Shown: positions 52,409 to 62,949 of the stretch, piece by piece
How the letters are laid out: every line of letters starts with the position of its first letter
Position numbering within the stretch: position 1 is the stretch's first letter
Assembly: GCA_900208305.1 (NCBI GenBank)
Contig: OAPG01000004.1
Span: forward strand, 1 to 64,000
Direction of reading: 5' to 3'
From: Melanopsichium pennsylvanicum
Lineage: Eukaryota; Basidiomycota; Ustilaginomycetes; Ustilaginales
DNA: 64,000 bases
The notes under the pieces: generated by a model
Database searches by the model: none
What the model was told of the DNA's origin: nothing
The model's input: only the letters and a program-made list of their open reading frames with translations
Translations under genes and position numbers: made by a program

Positions 52409-53270
52409 AAGGAAAACACATTGTTGCGTGTTGAGCGTAAACATTATTTACTCATAGACACAATTGGCAGCCGTCTCTTTGTTTCATAACGGCCCTGGGT
52501 TTGGCAAAGAAATTAAAAACCACTTTTTAAACTGATTGTTACGCTATCCATGGCAAGTACTATCATGACATGTGTACAGTAAATTTAGATGGTACAATCT
52601 AATGAAAAAGAGGGTCCAAGTATGTATAAGACGAATACAGAGTAGCAACAACAAGGTTCGAGGATCACCACTTGAGGGTGATTTGAATTTCTCGTACGAT
52701 TAGTCGTACAACCTGCTGAGAAGAAAGAAGAGAGAGAGAAAAAAAAAATTGACTCGCTCAGCTGAGCGTCTCATTTTTGCTACGACCGAATTTCTTGTGG
52801 CACTAAGCAGCACAGCACTCTGTATCAGACACAGTTGTCTGCGAAACTGTGTGTGCGAACCGCTTTCTTCCCATTTTGCGATTTTTGGTTGTTGGGTGCG
52901 TGCGTGCGTGCTGGCTGTGATTGTGTAAAAGTACTTTACTGTAGCTGTGAGAAGCATCTCTTCAACGTCGTCGGCTGAGCCTGTGCCTTAGCATCACCTT
53001 CTTCTTCATCATCATCTCCTATTGCAAATTCTCTTGATCTTGCGCTGCTTAGAGCCATAGGTCTCGGCATATACTTCTCAGCACCATCCACATCTCTAGC
53101 AGTGCTTAGTGACGTACTTTCGAGATCTTTTTTTCGGTTTCGTTTCTCGTTTCTCGCATATCGGTCATCGGTCCTTGCATCTCGAGCATCTGAACGCATT
53201 CTCGGCTTCATATCCAGCCAGCTCTTTTTTACGCATTCGATAGCATTCAATTGCACCGTCACAGCCTTGT

Positions 53271-53303
<33 letters not shown>

Positions 53304-53391
53304 TACATTTGTCTCTTCAACCCTCCTTACCAAGTTTCAATTTTGGTATTCCATCCCGCTACAACCGTCGCACCACTTTCTCACCCGCAAA
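52409..53391. other. Interval between ATP14 and eIF2-gamma
   Basis: 983 bases with TACWGTA motifs at 52575 and 52937. Near 53271-53303 a (CAGC)-type tandem (AGCC AGCC...) occurs just before the eIF2-gamma leader. No credible gene. Confidence 0.45.
53271..53304. repeat. CCAG tetranucleotide tract
   Basis: Eight or so tandem CCAG units in the 5' leader of the eIF2-gamma gene, lying in frame with it but upstream of the likely start. Confidence 0.85.
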
Positions 53392-54801
53392 ATGGCTGCA
53401 GCAGTAGCCTCTTCTGGCGACGTGGCATCGATCACCAAAGATCTCGCCGCCGTCAACATCGACTATGAAAACCTCAACCCTCTCTCGCCTCAAGTCATTT
53501 CCAAACAGGCTACCATCAACATTGGTACCATCGGTCATGTAGCTCACGGTAAATCCACCGTGGTTAAAGCCATCTCGGGCGTTCAGACGGTTCGTTTTAA
53601 GAATGAGTTGGTGCGAAACATTACCATCAAGCTCGGTTACGCCAACGCAAAGATCTACAAGTGCGAAAACGAATCTTGCCCCCGACCCCAATGCTACAAG
53701 TCATATCCTTCCGATAAGGAACCTCACCCTGATTGCGAAGTGACCGGATGCGGTGGGAAAATGAACCTGCTTCGTCACGTTTCGTTTGTGGATTGCCCAG
53801 GACACGACATTTTGATGGCAACCATGTTGAACGGTGCCGCCGTCATGGATGCCGCACTGTTGCTCATCGCAGGTAACGAATCGTGTCCTCAACCTCAAAC
53901 TTCCGAACATTTGGCCGCGGTCGAGATCATGAAGTTGCAACACATCATCATTCTTCAGAACAAGGTCGATCTCATTCGAGAACAGGCGGCAGAGGAACAT
54001 TGGAAAAGCATTATCGAGTTTGTTAAAGGTACGGTCGCAGATGGTGCTCCCATCGTTCCCATCTCGGCTCAGCTCAAGTACAACATTGATGCAGTGAACG
54101 AGTACATTGTCAAGCGCGTTCCCGTTCCGATTCGTGATTTCAGCTCGCCACCACGATTGATTGTCATTCGTTCGTTTGACGTCAACAAACCCGGTGCTGA
54201 AGTCGAAGAGCTTCGGGGTGGTGTAGCTGGTGGTTCCATCTTGAGCGGTGTGTTGAAGATTGGACAGGAAATCGAGGTTCGACCTGGTATTGTTACCAAG
54301 GATAACGAAGGTAAAATCCACTGCAAACCCATTTTTTCACGCGTTGAATCGCTTCTTGCCGAACACAACGATTTGCAATTCGCCGTACCCGGTGGATTGA
54401 TCGGTGTAGGAACTAAGATCGATCCAACCTTGTGCCGTGCCGATCGACTTGTAGGTCAAGTTTTGGGTGCAGTTGGTCAATTGCCTGCGATTTACACCGA
54501 GTTGGAGATCAATTACTTTTTGCTTCGTCGTTTGCTAGGTGTTAAGAGTGACGATAAGAAGCAGACAAAGGTTCAAAAGTTGACCAAAAATGAAGTGTTA
54601 ATGGTCAACATCGGTTCCACTTCTACAGGTGGTAGGGTCATGAGTGTCAAGGCGGATTTGGCAAAGATCTTTTTGACTAGTCCAGCTTGTACAGAGGTGG
54701 GAGAGAAAATTGCTCTCTCTAGGCGTATTGACAAGCATTGGAGATTGGTAGGTTGGGGAACTGTTCGTAGAGGTACTACGTTGGAGCCCGAGACCAACTA
54801 A
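53392..54801 (+). CDS. GCD11: Translation initiation factor eIF2 gamma subunit
   Basis: 469 residues from [10 protein letters not shown]. GTPase motifs: G1 GHVAHGKST at 48-56, G3 DCPGHD at 134-139, G4 NKVD at 190-193. A zinc-binding insert ([11 protein letters not shown] ... CEVTGCGG) spans about 91-120, as in eukaryotic and archaeal eIF2-gamma. Domains II and III follow ([53 protein letters not shown]). The protein carries Met-tRNAi to the 40S ribosome as the ternary complex with eIF2 alpha and beta. The frame is open 47 codons upstream, but those are repeat-derived ([11 protein letters not shown]), so the internal ATG with good context (GCAAAATGGC) is chosen. Confidence 0.96.
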   Translation: MAAAVASSGDVASITKDLAAVNIDYENLNPLSPQVISKQATINIGTIGHVAHGKSTVVKAISGVQTVRFKNELVRNITIKLGYANAKIYKCENESCPRPQCYKSYPSDKEPHPDCEVTGCGGKMNLLRHVSFVDCPGHDILMATMLNGAAVMDAALLLIAGNESCPQPQTSEHLAAVEIMKLQHIIILQNKVDLIREQAAEEHWKSIIEFVKGTVADGAPIVPISAQLKYNIDAVNEYIVKRVPVPIRDFSSPPRLIVIRSFDVNKPGAEVEELRGGVAGGSILSGVLKIGQEIEVRPGIVTKDNEGKIHCKPIFSRVESLLAEHNDLQFAVPGGLIGVGTKIDPTLCRADRLVGQVLGAVGQLPAIYTELEINYFLLRRLLGVKSDDKKQTKVQKLTKNEVLMVNIGSTSTGGRVMSVKADLAKIFLTSPACTEVGEKIALSRRIDKHWRLVGWGTVRRGTTLEPETN

Positions 54802-54949
54802 AACTCTTTAGATGATTAAAGGGTACGTTTTTAAGGGAGAGAAGAAACCTATTTTTTTTTTTTTTTAAAAAAAAGGAAAAGAGAAAAAAAATACAACGAA
54901 AAAGGTACTAGCGTAGCAAGGTGTTGCACAAAGACGCATAGTTCCTCTT

Positions 54950-54998
<49 letters not shown>

Positions 54999-55327
54999 GT
55001 TTCTTTCCATGACGTTTTTTTTGTTCGTCCTTTTACTTTCTTAGCATTAATATTGATCCAATGCATTCTGAAACGTAACTATTGCAGTGAATGATAAAAT
55101 AAGATGGATTTTTTTTATTTTTTTTTGACCTTTAAATTTTTACAAAACCCTTCTTCCACTTTTCCCTCCCTCGCGCGACGAAATAAATATCTTGATTCGC
55201 CACTTCCAAAACCTGATCTGATCTTAAATAATAACAACAATACCAAAAAAAAAAAAAAAAGGAACAGAAAAGACCAACAAACAAAACAATAATCCATGTT
55301 TAACATCGCCCATCCTTCCCCTTCATT
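54802..55327. other. Convergent interval, eIF2-gamma / SYP1
   Basis: 526 bases, with a (CT)n microsatellite at 54953-54994, poly-T and poly-A tracts, and an AT-rich 3' end. No gene. Confidence 0.45.
54953..54994. repeat. (CT)n microsatellite
   Basis: About 21 CT dinucleotides in a row in the 3' region of eIF2-gamma. Confidence 0.95.
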
Positions 55328-58282
55328 TCAAGGCAAAGCAACAAATTTACCAGCAATACATTGCCTAAAAACCTCATCAATCTTAACTTCATCATCCCCA
55401 TCCCCATCCCCCCTTCCTTGATCAACAATCGTAATACCCAAAGAACTAATGGTTCTACCTACAATCTTCCATTTGATATAAACAGAACTAGCCACACTCT
55501 GCTTTCCTCCAATCTGACATCTCGCCAACAACTTATTAACTTCCTTCCCACCTCCCCCTCCTTCTTCCGATTCTTCTGCTCTTGGTCTCACTAAACTCAA
55601 CCCTTGATCAAGTTTCCATACCAAACTCTTGGTTTCCGAAATAAACGTTGCAGTTGGTTTACTAACAATATTTTGAACCTCTGAAGGTTGGATTTGTACC
55701 CCAAATTCCAAATCTTGTATCATCGCCCCTCCTTCCATCATCTTCTCCCCACCTGTCACCAAAGAAGAAGAAGAAGAAGAAGAAGAAGAAGAAGAAGAAG
55801 AAGAAGAAGAAGAAAGATGGCAAGTTGGATTAGCAGCATAAGTCAAAAGAAAACTCGTCTGATGCTGTTCACACCTCCACTGAGCATGCAATGAAAGTGG
55901 AACAAACTGTTCCTTGTTCGAATCCGAAACATGCAACTGATACTTGAACACCACAGCCTGCGCTCCATTTCCCTTTACTCCACCACCCAATCCCTGATCG
56001 AACAAAGACTTGACATCCAACAGATACTCTCCTGCAGTAACACCCCCCGGAACCGCTCTCAAAAACGCAGGATTAGGTGCTGCCTTCTCCAACTGTTCAA
56101 ACGCCTCAATCCTTAAATGCAAAAATTTTCCCTTGGATCCTATCATCCTACCAAAATTCGATGATACTGCCATACTCAATTCACCCACCACCATCACTTT
56201 GGAAACCTCCCTACCCACAAAAATCACATTCACCCTTTCACTTAAACTCGCCTTGATCGCAGATGACGACGAGAACAAACTATTCTCAAACGGAATAGTG
56301 TTGTTGTTGTTGTTGGTAGTACTGCTAGAAACCGAAGCGATACTGTGTGTACGGTGTCTTCCAACACCCGGTGTACCGATGAAACCACTTTGAACACCAC
56401 CAATGGGTGACCGAGACCCAGCAACGCTCGTTTGAGCCGAAGCTGTCAACGCTCCAAACTGACTCAGTCTACTATCTTCTCCCAATCCCACACCTCCAAA
56501 ACCAGGGTTGTAAGTGGTGTTCCTAACATCCCGACGATCACGACGCGTAGTACCACGACGCGAAGGCGGTCCCGACAACAGAAGAGTCGACTTCATACGA
56601 TCCAATGCCGCCTTGTCCTTCGAAGCATCCTCGGTGATGGGCTGGCTCGAAATGTTCATGGTGCTGACCCGATTATTGAGCGAATTGTCAAACGTGTCTC
56701 TCGAATCGTCATTGTTGTCGTCATCGTCCTTATCGAGCAAAGAGGAACCTGCAACGGCGCCAGCACCACCACCAGCTCCAGCACCAGCACCAGCACCAGC
56801 GCCAGCACCAGCGCCAGCACCAGCACCAGCACCAGCACCACCACCAATGCCAGAGGTCTCCCAAGGCTTGCGATCGGGAGGAGGGATAGAATAGCCTTCC
56901 GAGTCAACCAAAGGTGCAGCAGTAGAAGCTGTATTAGCGCTGGAAGCAGCTGCAGCTGTTTGGACCGAGGAAGAGTTGTTCTTTGCGTATACGGAGGATG
57001 GAGTAAGCGGAGCCATCAAGCCACCACCTGCGCTAGGAGCTATTGAGTCAATCGGGTCATCGCCTACGCTCAGAGGTGCAGCATAACGAGACGACAGACT
57101 CGCTGATGCATTCGCCGCCGCTGAGTTCTGTCGCAGAGTTCCGCTGCGAGTGACTGAAGACAAGGAAGAGTCGGCGACCTCATCGGGTAAACCACCGTAC
57201 ACAGTTTGAGTGTTGGTAGAATCCTTGTTGGAGCGACTGCGTCCGAAGCGGCTGAATGCGTTCTTGAGTGTAGATCCGCCCAATTTGCTCGGGGTGGCTG
57301 CATCTGGAGCGCTGCCCACCGTACGGTCGGCTGAATGTATAGATGCGGTGGAAGCGCCAAATTCGCCCGTACCTGCGCCGTTGGTTCTGCCACCGCGTGC
57401 AATGTTGTCAGCACCTGTACGACTGCTGATGCTACGACTGGCGACGGAAGACTGGCGGTTAAGACCTGGTGTCGGACGCGAAGTGGGCGCACTTCCGTTA
57501 CGAACGGTAGTACCACCACCAACGATGCCGTTCTTGAGGATAAAGTCGTGCATGTCGGCGTGTGTATCAAAAGTAAGCACCTCCTGCATGGTCTTTTCCG
57601 AGATCGACATGATACGTTGTGATGCATCATTCTGAGCCGTTTCGAATTTGGCAACAGTTTCCTTCAGTAGCTCCAGACGCTGAGCATCGATACGTTGATA
57701 AGCTTCAAAGGCAAACGGAGCTTCGGTGTGCCAAAATTCCATGGTCTGAGCTATGGATCGTTCTGTGTCGTGCACCTTTGCGCTTGCCTGTGACGCTTTT
57801 TTGGTAGAAGCCGCTTCAAGCTTTTTTTGATCCTTTTGGAGCTGCGATTCTAGCGAATTGAGCTCGCGCAACGTGTTGGCGAGCGAGTCATCATGCTCCT
57901 TGATTCGACCCCACTCGCCCTTGGAGCTAGCGTTTCGAATAGGAGCCTCGCATTCCTCGGCAATACGTTTTTCGAGCTCGCCATGTGCGCTGGCCACCTC
58001 TGCAAGTTCCTGCACCAGACGTTCGTATACGGATGCATAGCCGGAAGGGATAGATGAAGGGTCGGAGAGGAAATTGCGCTTCGAGATTTTTTGGAGCTGT
58101 TTGAGATAGGATTCTTCGAGCTCGCGACGAGCGGCAAAGTAGTCTGCGAGTTGCTCGTTGAACAATTTTGCTTTGCGGAGTCGGTTTTGGATGAGAGTGG
58201 CAGAGTCTCGAGGCGTGCCGGGTACAAAAGCGTTTGCATAGGCGTTTGGCGCAAAGGCCGAGCCTGGATTGGACTGTGCCAT
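55328..58282 (-). CDS. SYP1: Syp1/FCHo endocytic adaptor (F-BAR + mu-homology domain)
   Basis: 984 residues from MAQSNPGSAF; an in-frame ATG at 58441 would add 53. The F-BAR domain spans about 20-260 (LRKAKLFNEQLADYFAARRELEESYLKQLQK is its first helix). A long disordered linker with Ser, Ala and Gly tracts follows. The C-terminal mu-homology domain starts about 665 (INVIFVGREVSKVMVVGELSM type) with FLRAVPGGVTAGEYLLDVKSL and VVFKYQLHVS. Syp1 arrives early at clathrin-coated pits and binds cargo and Ede1. A run of about 18 Ser is encoded by a GAA/TTC array (55762-55814) inside the muHD, an odd place for such an insert. A Gly-Ala repeat comes from 56769-56839. Confidence 0.9.
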   Translation of the reverse strand: MAQSNPGSAFAPNAYANAFVPGTPRDSATLIQNRLRKAKLFNEQLADYFAARRELEESYLKQLQKISKRNFLSDPSSIPSGYASVYERLVQELAEVASAHGELEKRIAEECEAPIRNASSKGEWGRIKEHDDSLANTLRELNSLESQLQKDQKKLEAASTKKASQASAKVHDTERSIAQTMEFWHTEAPFAFEAYQRIDAQRLELLKETVAKFETAQNDASQRIMSISEKTMQEVLTFDTHADMHDFILKNGIVGGGTTVRNGSAPTSRPTPGLNRQSSVASRSISSRTGADNIARGGRTNGAGTGEFGASTASIHSADRTVGSAPDAATPSKLGGSTLKNAFSRFGRSRSNKDSTNTQTVYGGLPDEVADSSLSSVTRSGTLRQNSAAANASASLSSRYAAPLSVGDDPIDSIAPSAGGGLMAPLTPSSVYAKNNSSSVQTAAAASSANTASTAAPLVDSEGYSIPPPDRKPWETSGIGGGAGAGAGAGAGAGAGAGAGAGAGGGAGAVAGSSLLDKDDDDNNDDSRDTFDNSLNNRVSTMNISSQPITEDASKDKAALDRMKSTLLLSGPPSRRGTTRRDRRDVRNTTYNPGFGGVGLGEDSRLSQFGALTASAQTSVAGSRSPIGGVQSGFIGTPGVGRHRTHSIASVSSSTTNNNNNTIPFENSLFSSSSAIKASLSERVNVIFVGREVSKVMVVGELSMAVSSNFGRMIGSKGKFLHLRIEAFEQLEKAAPNPAFLRAVPGGVTAGEYLLDVKSLFDQGLGGGVKGNGAQAVVFKYQLHVSDSNKEQFVPLSLHAQWRCEQHQTSFLLTYAANPTCHLSSSSSSSSSSSSSSSSSLVTGGEKMMEGGAMIQDLEFGVQIQPSEVQNIVSKPTATFISETKSLVWKLDQGLSLVRPRAEESEEGGGGGKEVNKLLARCQIGGKQSVASSVYIKWKIVGRTISSLGITIVDQGRGDGDGDDEVKIDEVFRQCIAGKFVALP
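55762..55814. repeat. (GAA)n array coding a Ser run in SYP1
   Basis: About 18 GAA triplets. On the coding (minus) strand they read as TCT/TTC-phase Ser codons, giving a long Ser run in the mu-homology domain. Confidence 0.9.
56769..56839. repeat. (CAGCAC/GCCAGC)n array coding Gly-Ala repeat in SYP1
   Basis: Imperfect hexamers encode alternating Gly and Ala in the linker of the adaptor protein. Confidence 0.85.
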
Positions 58283-59166
58283 GTTAGGCGATGATGTGTG
58301 CGTGGTGCTTATAGAAGGACGCGGTGAGTTGTGTTGGATATTGTGTCTGAACAAGAGTTTGGGATATTGTGGTTCCAGGCGGCTACTGTAGGCTTGACCC
58401 AGAAGGTGACGCAGAAGTAAATGATTTGGTGCAACGGACACCTGCTGTTTGTGTTGGGTATGAGGATGATAGGAAGCGACAGCTGTGTAGAAATGATGCG
58501 TGATGCAAAGCGGAGAGATAGAAAGGTGCAGTCAAAAGGCGATTAGAGTAGTAAGATACTGTATATTTAAATTTCATTTATTGTACTGCGTCCGATCCGG
58601 ATTCCGGATTCCGTGGTCCAAACTTCCACCACTGCACGCACGAGCGATAATTCGAGGTGGAGAAGTATCAACAGCTCACACGTACGATAAGGCGTCCACC
58701 TAAGCGTATGCCGAATTACAAGCATGTTTTTTGGTGCAATTGGCGATCGTCGGTCGGGCGCCGTAACTCAGTCTCAGTGAATCACATTAGTAATGTGCGC
58801 GTCTGATCGGTGTAGTTAACAGTAACTTACTCGCCAGATGCTCTGCGCAACCGCACCAGGGAAAAAAAAAAAAGCAGGGTGACGACATGTGCATCTGAAT
58901 TGCTGAACACCGATACGCACCAAGCGAGGCTTGCAGGATCGACAAAATCTGTATTTTCTTTGCATCCGGCAGACCAAAGTTACTGTAAGTGTTCTGTAAA
59001 TTAGCCTTGAAAATGGGCCGACGCAAAGCGTGTGCCTTGTCACTTTTTGCTCTCCATTAGCCTTTACAACAATGCCTCGCATACATTTTCACCACCAGGG
59101 TTTGATTCGTTTTGCTTGGAACCCTTAAGTTAGCCGTGATTCCCTTACCTCATCCTCACACAACAA

Positions 59167-59167
<1 letters not shown>

Positions 59168-59208
<41 letters not shown>
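59168..59208. repeat. (ACA)n microsatellite
   Basis: About 14 tandem ACA/CAA triplets upstream of HOG1. Confidence 0.95.
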
Positions 59209-59646
59209 GAACCATAATAATGTAGAAGTCTTCTCAAGAACCCTGAAATCAGGTCCGCATCTCGCCTGGCTCTTGTACTGTGCTTTACACCTTCTGAAAA
59301 TGAGCATCAATTCTATGTCATACATCTTGTCCCTAAGCGTTGGCTGCTTCGACTCTGCATATACCGAGTGCCAGCTAGTCGATCTAGATTTGGGGCTTCA
59401 ACTGCCAAAAGGTCCCAAGGTCCCAAGGTCTACACGCACAGTTTTACTATTTTTCGTTTTTGATAGTCGAAATAAAACATGCTTATCGTGCTCTTTCCGG
59501 CTTGATTTGGGATAACAAGCTTGCTGCTGTCGTGCTACATAAATTTAAAAGGAAGGTTGTATTACACAGAGACACAAAAACTAATCACATTTATTGCTAT
59601 AATTTAGTCACTCGCACGGATCAAGTATACGCCTCTGCACTGCCGC

Positions 59647-59694
59647 GTTATAGTGCAGAGCCGTTATAGTGCAGAGCCGTTATAGTGCAGAGCC
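59647..59694. repeat. Three tandem 16-bp units
   Basis: GTTATAGTGCAGAGCC is repeated three times without interruption at 59647, 59663 and 59679. Confidence 0.95.
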
Positions 59695-60105
59695 GTATGC
59701 GGTTCAAAGCGATGCAACTAATTATCAATCGGTAGTGCCGTTTATTCGGCTGCCTCTCATTTGAATCTGTCAGATCATTTCGACTTTGCGTTTGTTTGTC
59801 TGTGTAATTTCGCCTTGTTTTACCCACCCCATCCAATACTCGGTTCCCGTCTCGCCTCGTCTCGCTTTGCCCTGTCTTGCTCGCCTATTCACGTTGTGAT
59901 TGCACCGAATTGCTGCCTTTGTGACCCTTGCCACACACACACACACATACACCTTGACCCCATCATCCTTTCCACCTTCACCATTATCTTTTTGAACGTC
60001 TGCCTTGATTGAGACTCGACCTGTTACTCTATTCACGCAAGCTTCGCCCGCGTCGTCTTCCAAATCTCTCACTCGTCGCCGTACATCCCCACCTCAAGCT
60101 TACCC

Positions 60106-60185
60106 GTTCTTCTTCTTCTCCTTCTCCTTCTCCTTCTCCTTCTCCTTCTCCTTCTCCTTCTCCTTCTCCTTCTCCTTCTCCTCCT
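60106..60185. repeat. (TTCTCC)n polypyrimidine array upstream of HOG1
   Basis: Twelve or so TTCTCC/TTCTTC units in a strand-asymmetric tract about 370 bases before the HOG1 start, probably in its 5' leader. Confidence 0.9.
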
Positions 60186-60550
60186 CCTCCCCAACTGCAT
60201 CCGCTCAATCCCCTTGGCGCACGTTCTGGTTCGTCCCACAATCTAGCAAAAGCTTCCTTCTGCTTGCAACACCTCGCCTCATCTGGTCAAACGTGTATCA
60301 CATCATCTCATTCCACCCATTTTCCAATCCATCCCGACTCGTCCCTGCAAATCTCTCCAACAGCTCACTCCTCGTAGCTTGGTTTCCGCGTCTCTACAAC
60401 GTTCGCATCGGTCTTGCTCTCCTCGGCTTTTACGAATTGTCACCGTCTGCGTACTTAGATTTCGTCCCGCCATACTTGCTTTCCACATTCTCTCCAACGC
60501 TACAATATCGCAAAACGCATTCTCACCTAGCTCCTAACCCTCCTTTCAGA

Positions 60551-61917
60551 ATGGCCGACTTTGTCAAACTCTCCATTTTCGGTACCGTCTTTGAGGTCAC
60601 CACCCGTTATGTCGACTTACAGCCCGTCGGAATGGGTGCTTTCGGCCTCGTTTGTTCCGCAAATGACCAGCTAACCAACACTTCGGTCGCTATCAAGAAG
60701 ATTATGAAGCCCTTCTCCACGCCCGTTCTCTCCAAGCGTACCTACCGAGAACTCAAACTGCTCAAGCATATCCGCCATGAGAACGTGCGTATTCATCCTT
60801 TTCATCCTTGATTCAATCCTCGCAAATTTCGCATTGGATTGTGGGATTGCCATCTGACCCCTTGTCGCGTTTCTCGTCAAAACAGATCATCTCCCTTAGC
60901 GACATCTTCATTTCGCCTCTCGAAGACATGTAAGCATCTCAACTACCCTGAAGGAATCATGCATTAGCCCGCCGGCCTGGCGGCTGCATCTCTACCTTCA
61001 TTTGCATCCAGTATCCTAGTCAATGCTCTACTGAGCCGCAAAATTCATTCTCCAAATGCAGTGCTGCTGACACACAAAGTCGCCAATTTGCTTCTCTTTT
61101 TTTTCCCCACTCCAACAGCTACTTTGTCACCGAGCTCCTTGGTACCGATCTTCACCGTCTCCTCACGAGCCGACCGCTCGAGAAGCAGTTCATTCAATAC
61201 TTTCTGTACCAGATCCTGCGGGGTCTCAAGTATGTTCACTCGGCGGGTGTCGTTCACCGTGACTTGAAGCCAAGCAACATTCTCGTCAACGAAAACTGCG
61301 ATCTCAAGATCTGCGACTTTGGTCTCGCGCGTATCCAAGACCCTCAGATGACCGGATACGTCAGCACACGATACTACCGTGCTCCAGAAATCATGCTCAC
61401 CTGGCAAAAGTACGACGTTGCTGTCGATGTTTGGAGTGCAGGATGCATCTTTGCCGAGATGCTCGAGGGCAAGCCGCTCTTCCCAGGAAAGGACCACGTC
61501 AACCAGTTTTCCATCATCACCGAGTTGCTCGGCACCCCACCAGACGAGGTCATCAAGACCATCTGCTCTGAAAACACGCTTCGATTCGTCCAATCGTTGC
61601 CCAAGCGAGAGCGTATTCCATTCTCGCAAAAATTCAAAAACGCCGACCCGATGGCATTGGATCTGCTCGAAAAGATGCTTGTGTTTGACCCGCGAACACG
61701 TATCAGCGCCGCCGAAGCTCTTGCGCATCCATACCTCGCTCCCTACCACGACCCAACCGATGAGCCCGAGGCCGAGGAGGCATTTGACTGGTCATTCAAC
61801 GATGCTGACTTGCCCGTAGACACATGGAAGGTCATGATGTACTCGGAGATCCTCGACTTCCACAACATTGACAACTCTGGTCAGGACGAGGGTCCCGTTC
61901 CACCTGTGGCCGCTTAA
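60551..61917 (+). CDS. HOG1: Hog1-type stress-activated MAP kinase, 3 exons
   Basis: Exons 60551-60784, 60886-60929 and 61119-61917 encode 358 residues. The introns are 101 and 189 nt with GT..AG ends. [27 protein letters not shown] is the Hog1 N-terminus. VAIKKI holds the catalytic Lys, HRDLKPSN and DFGLAR are in place, and the activation loop is Thr171-Gly-Tyr173 followed by [13 protein letters not shown]. The TGY dual-phosphorylation motif separates p38/Hog1 from ERK-type (TEY) kinases. The docking region ([22 protein letters not shown]) and C-terminal helix follow. The kinase transmits osmotic and other stress from the Pbs2-type MAPKK to nuclear targets. Confidence 0.97.
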
Positions 61918-62532
61918 GCGCTCCCAGCGTCCGCAGACTACCACGCTTGACGCTCGATGCTCGAGTCGGCATACACAATGCAACTCTTTTCGTCTTTACC
62001 GTCAGTTGGAGCTGTCACTATGTTCAAAGAGCTTGCTACTCGGCCTATACGAACGTTTCAACATGCCCCGACAACCACCGTTTCATCATAGAAACAATAC
62101 GTCTCCATTTATCCCCAGTCCGTCTGTACTTTGGCGTCGTTGTTTGTAATATACACCGACCGCAACACGCATCCACTTTTGTCATCTGGAATAATCACAG
62201 TGCCATCATCTCACGCACAAGCTGATTCGTTCTCAGGGCGGCTTGATGATTGGATTGTTGTTGCCATGAAGCAACTAGCGTGATGGAGTGTTGAGCAGTG
62301 AGAAGCGATGCACCACAATATCGCTTGGCTGAACCTCGATTTCATGCTCAGGTTGACCGACAGAAGTTACATTGAGTAATTTACTGTAACTTACAATGAA
62401 ACGATTTTGGCTAGAGCTCTGACGAATCGGCTGAAGCGTCACACAAACAGAACACCTTTCCCGAGGGTTTTCGATGGTCTAGAAATGCAACACACAGCTG
62501 TGCAGCCGCAAATTGACGCCGTTAATAGACTC

Positions 62533-62573
<41 letters not shown>

Positions 62574-62949
62574 GATAACTCCACACTGCAACTCAAGCGC
62601 ACGGTTCAAGCGATGCTCTAACCCAACCCCGCATCGTTCGTAGAGCTTATCATGCTCCTTTGACCGACCGTCTCTCTCTCTCTCTCTCACTCTCACTCTC
62701 TCTCTACACCAGGTATGTCTTCAAGCTCGGCAGCTGACAAGTATGAGTAGATCTATACTGCTCAATATGGAACCTGCACTAAGGTCGGAGTAAGCGCCAG
62801 TCAAGCTACCAAGTAGACCCCTCACCCCTCCAGTACCGCATTCCCTCGTCTCGACGATATCAGTTCGCACAAAGGCCAGTCTTGCTGTTACCCGAAAACA
62901 GCAGATCATATCGCTTCCAATATAGCCACTATAAGAAACACTTCCGATC
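61918..62949. other. Interval between HOG1 and the GH35 gene
   Basis: 1.0 kb with a TACTGTA motif at 62382, a (TTA)n array at 62532-62573 and TC dinucleotide runs near 62672-62704. The last part is presumably the promoter of the beta-galactosidase gene. No other gene is seen. Confidence 0.5.
62532..62573. repeat. (TTA)n microsatellite
   Basis: About 14 TTA triplets upstream of the GH35 gene. Confidence 0.95.

Larger units (their letters stand above)
58283..60550. promoter_or_regulatory. Divergent 2.3-kb interval, SYP1 / HOG1
   Basis: TACWGTA motifs at 58384, 58557 and 58981, an (ACA)n array at 59168-59208, three 16-bp tandem units at 59647-59694, and a (TTCTCC)n tract at about 60106-60185. 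The frame is open 182 codons upstream of the HOG1 Met and in phase with it, but it is a low-complexity readthrough of the TTCTCC tract. No other gene is apparent. Confidence 0.5.

Noticed and set aside
59165..59210. CRISPR-like repeat pattern in triplet arrays
   Set aside because: These are simple microsatellites without spacers, in a eukaryotic genome.
60029..60241. Gly-Glu repeat frame upstream of HOG1
   Set aside because: It is an antisense translation of the TTCTCC array.
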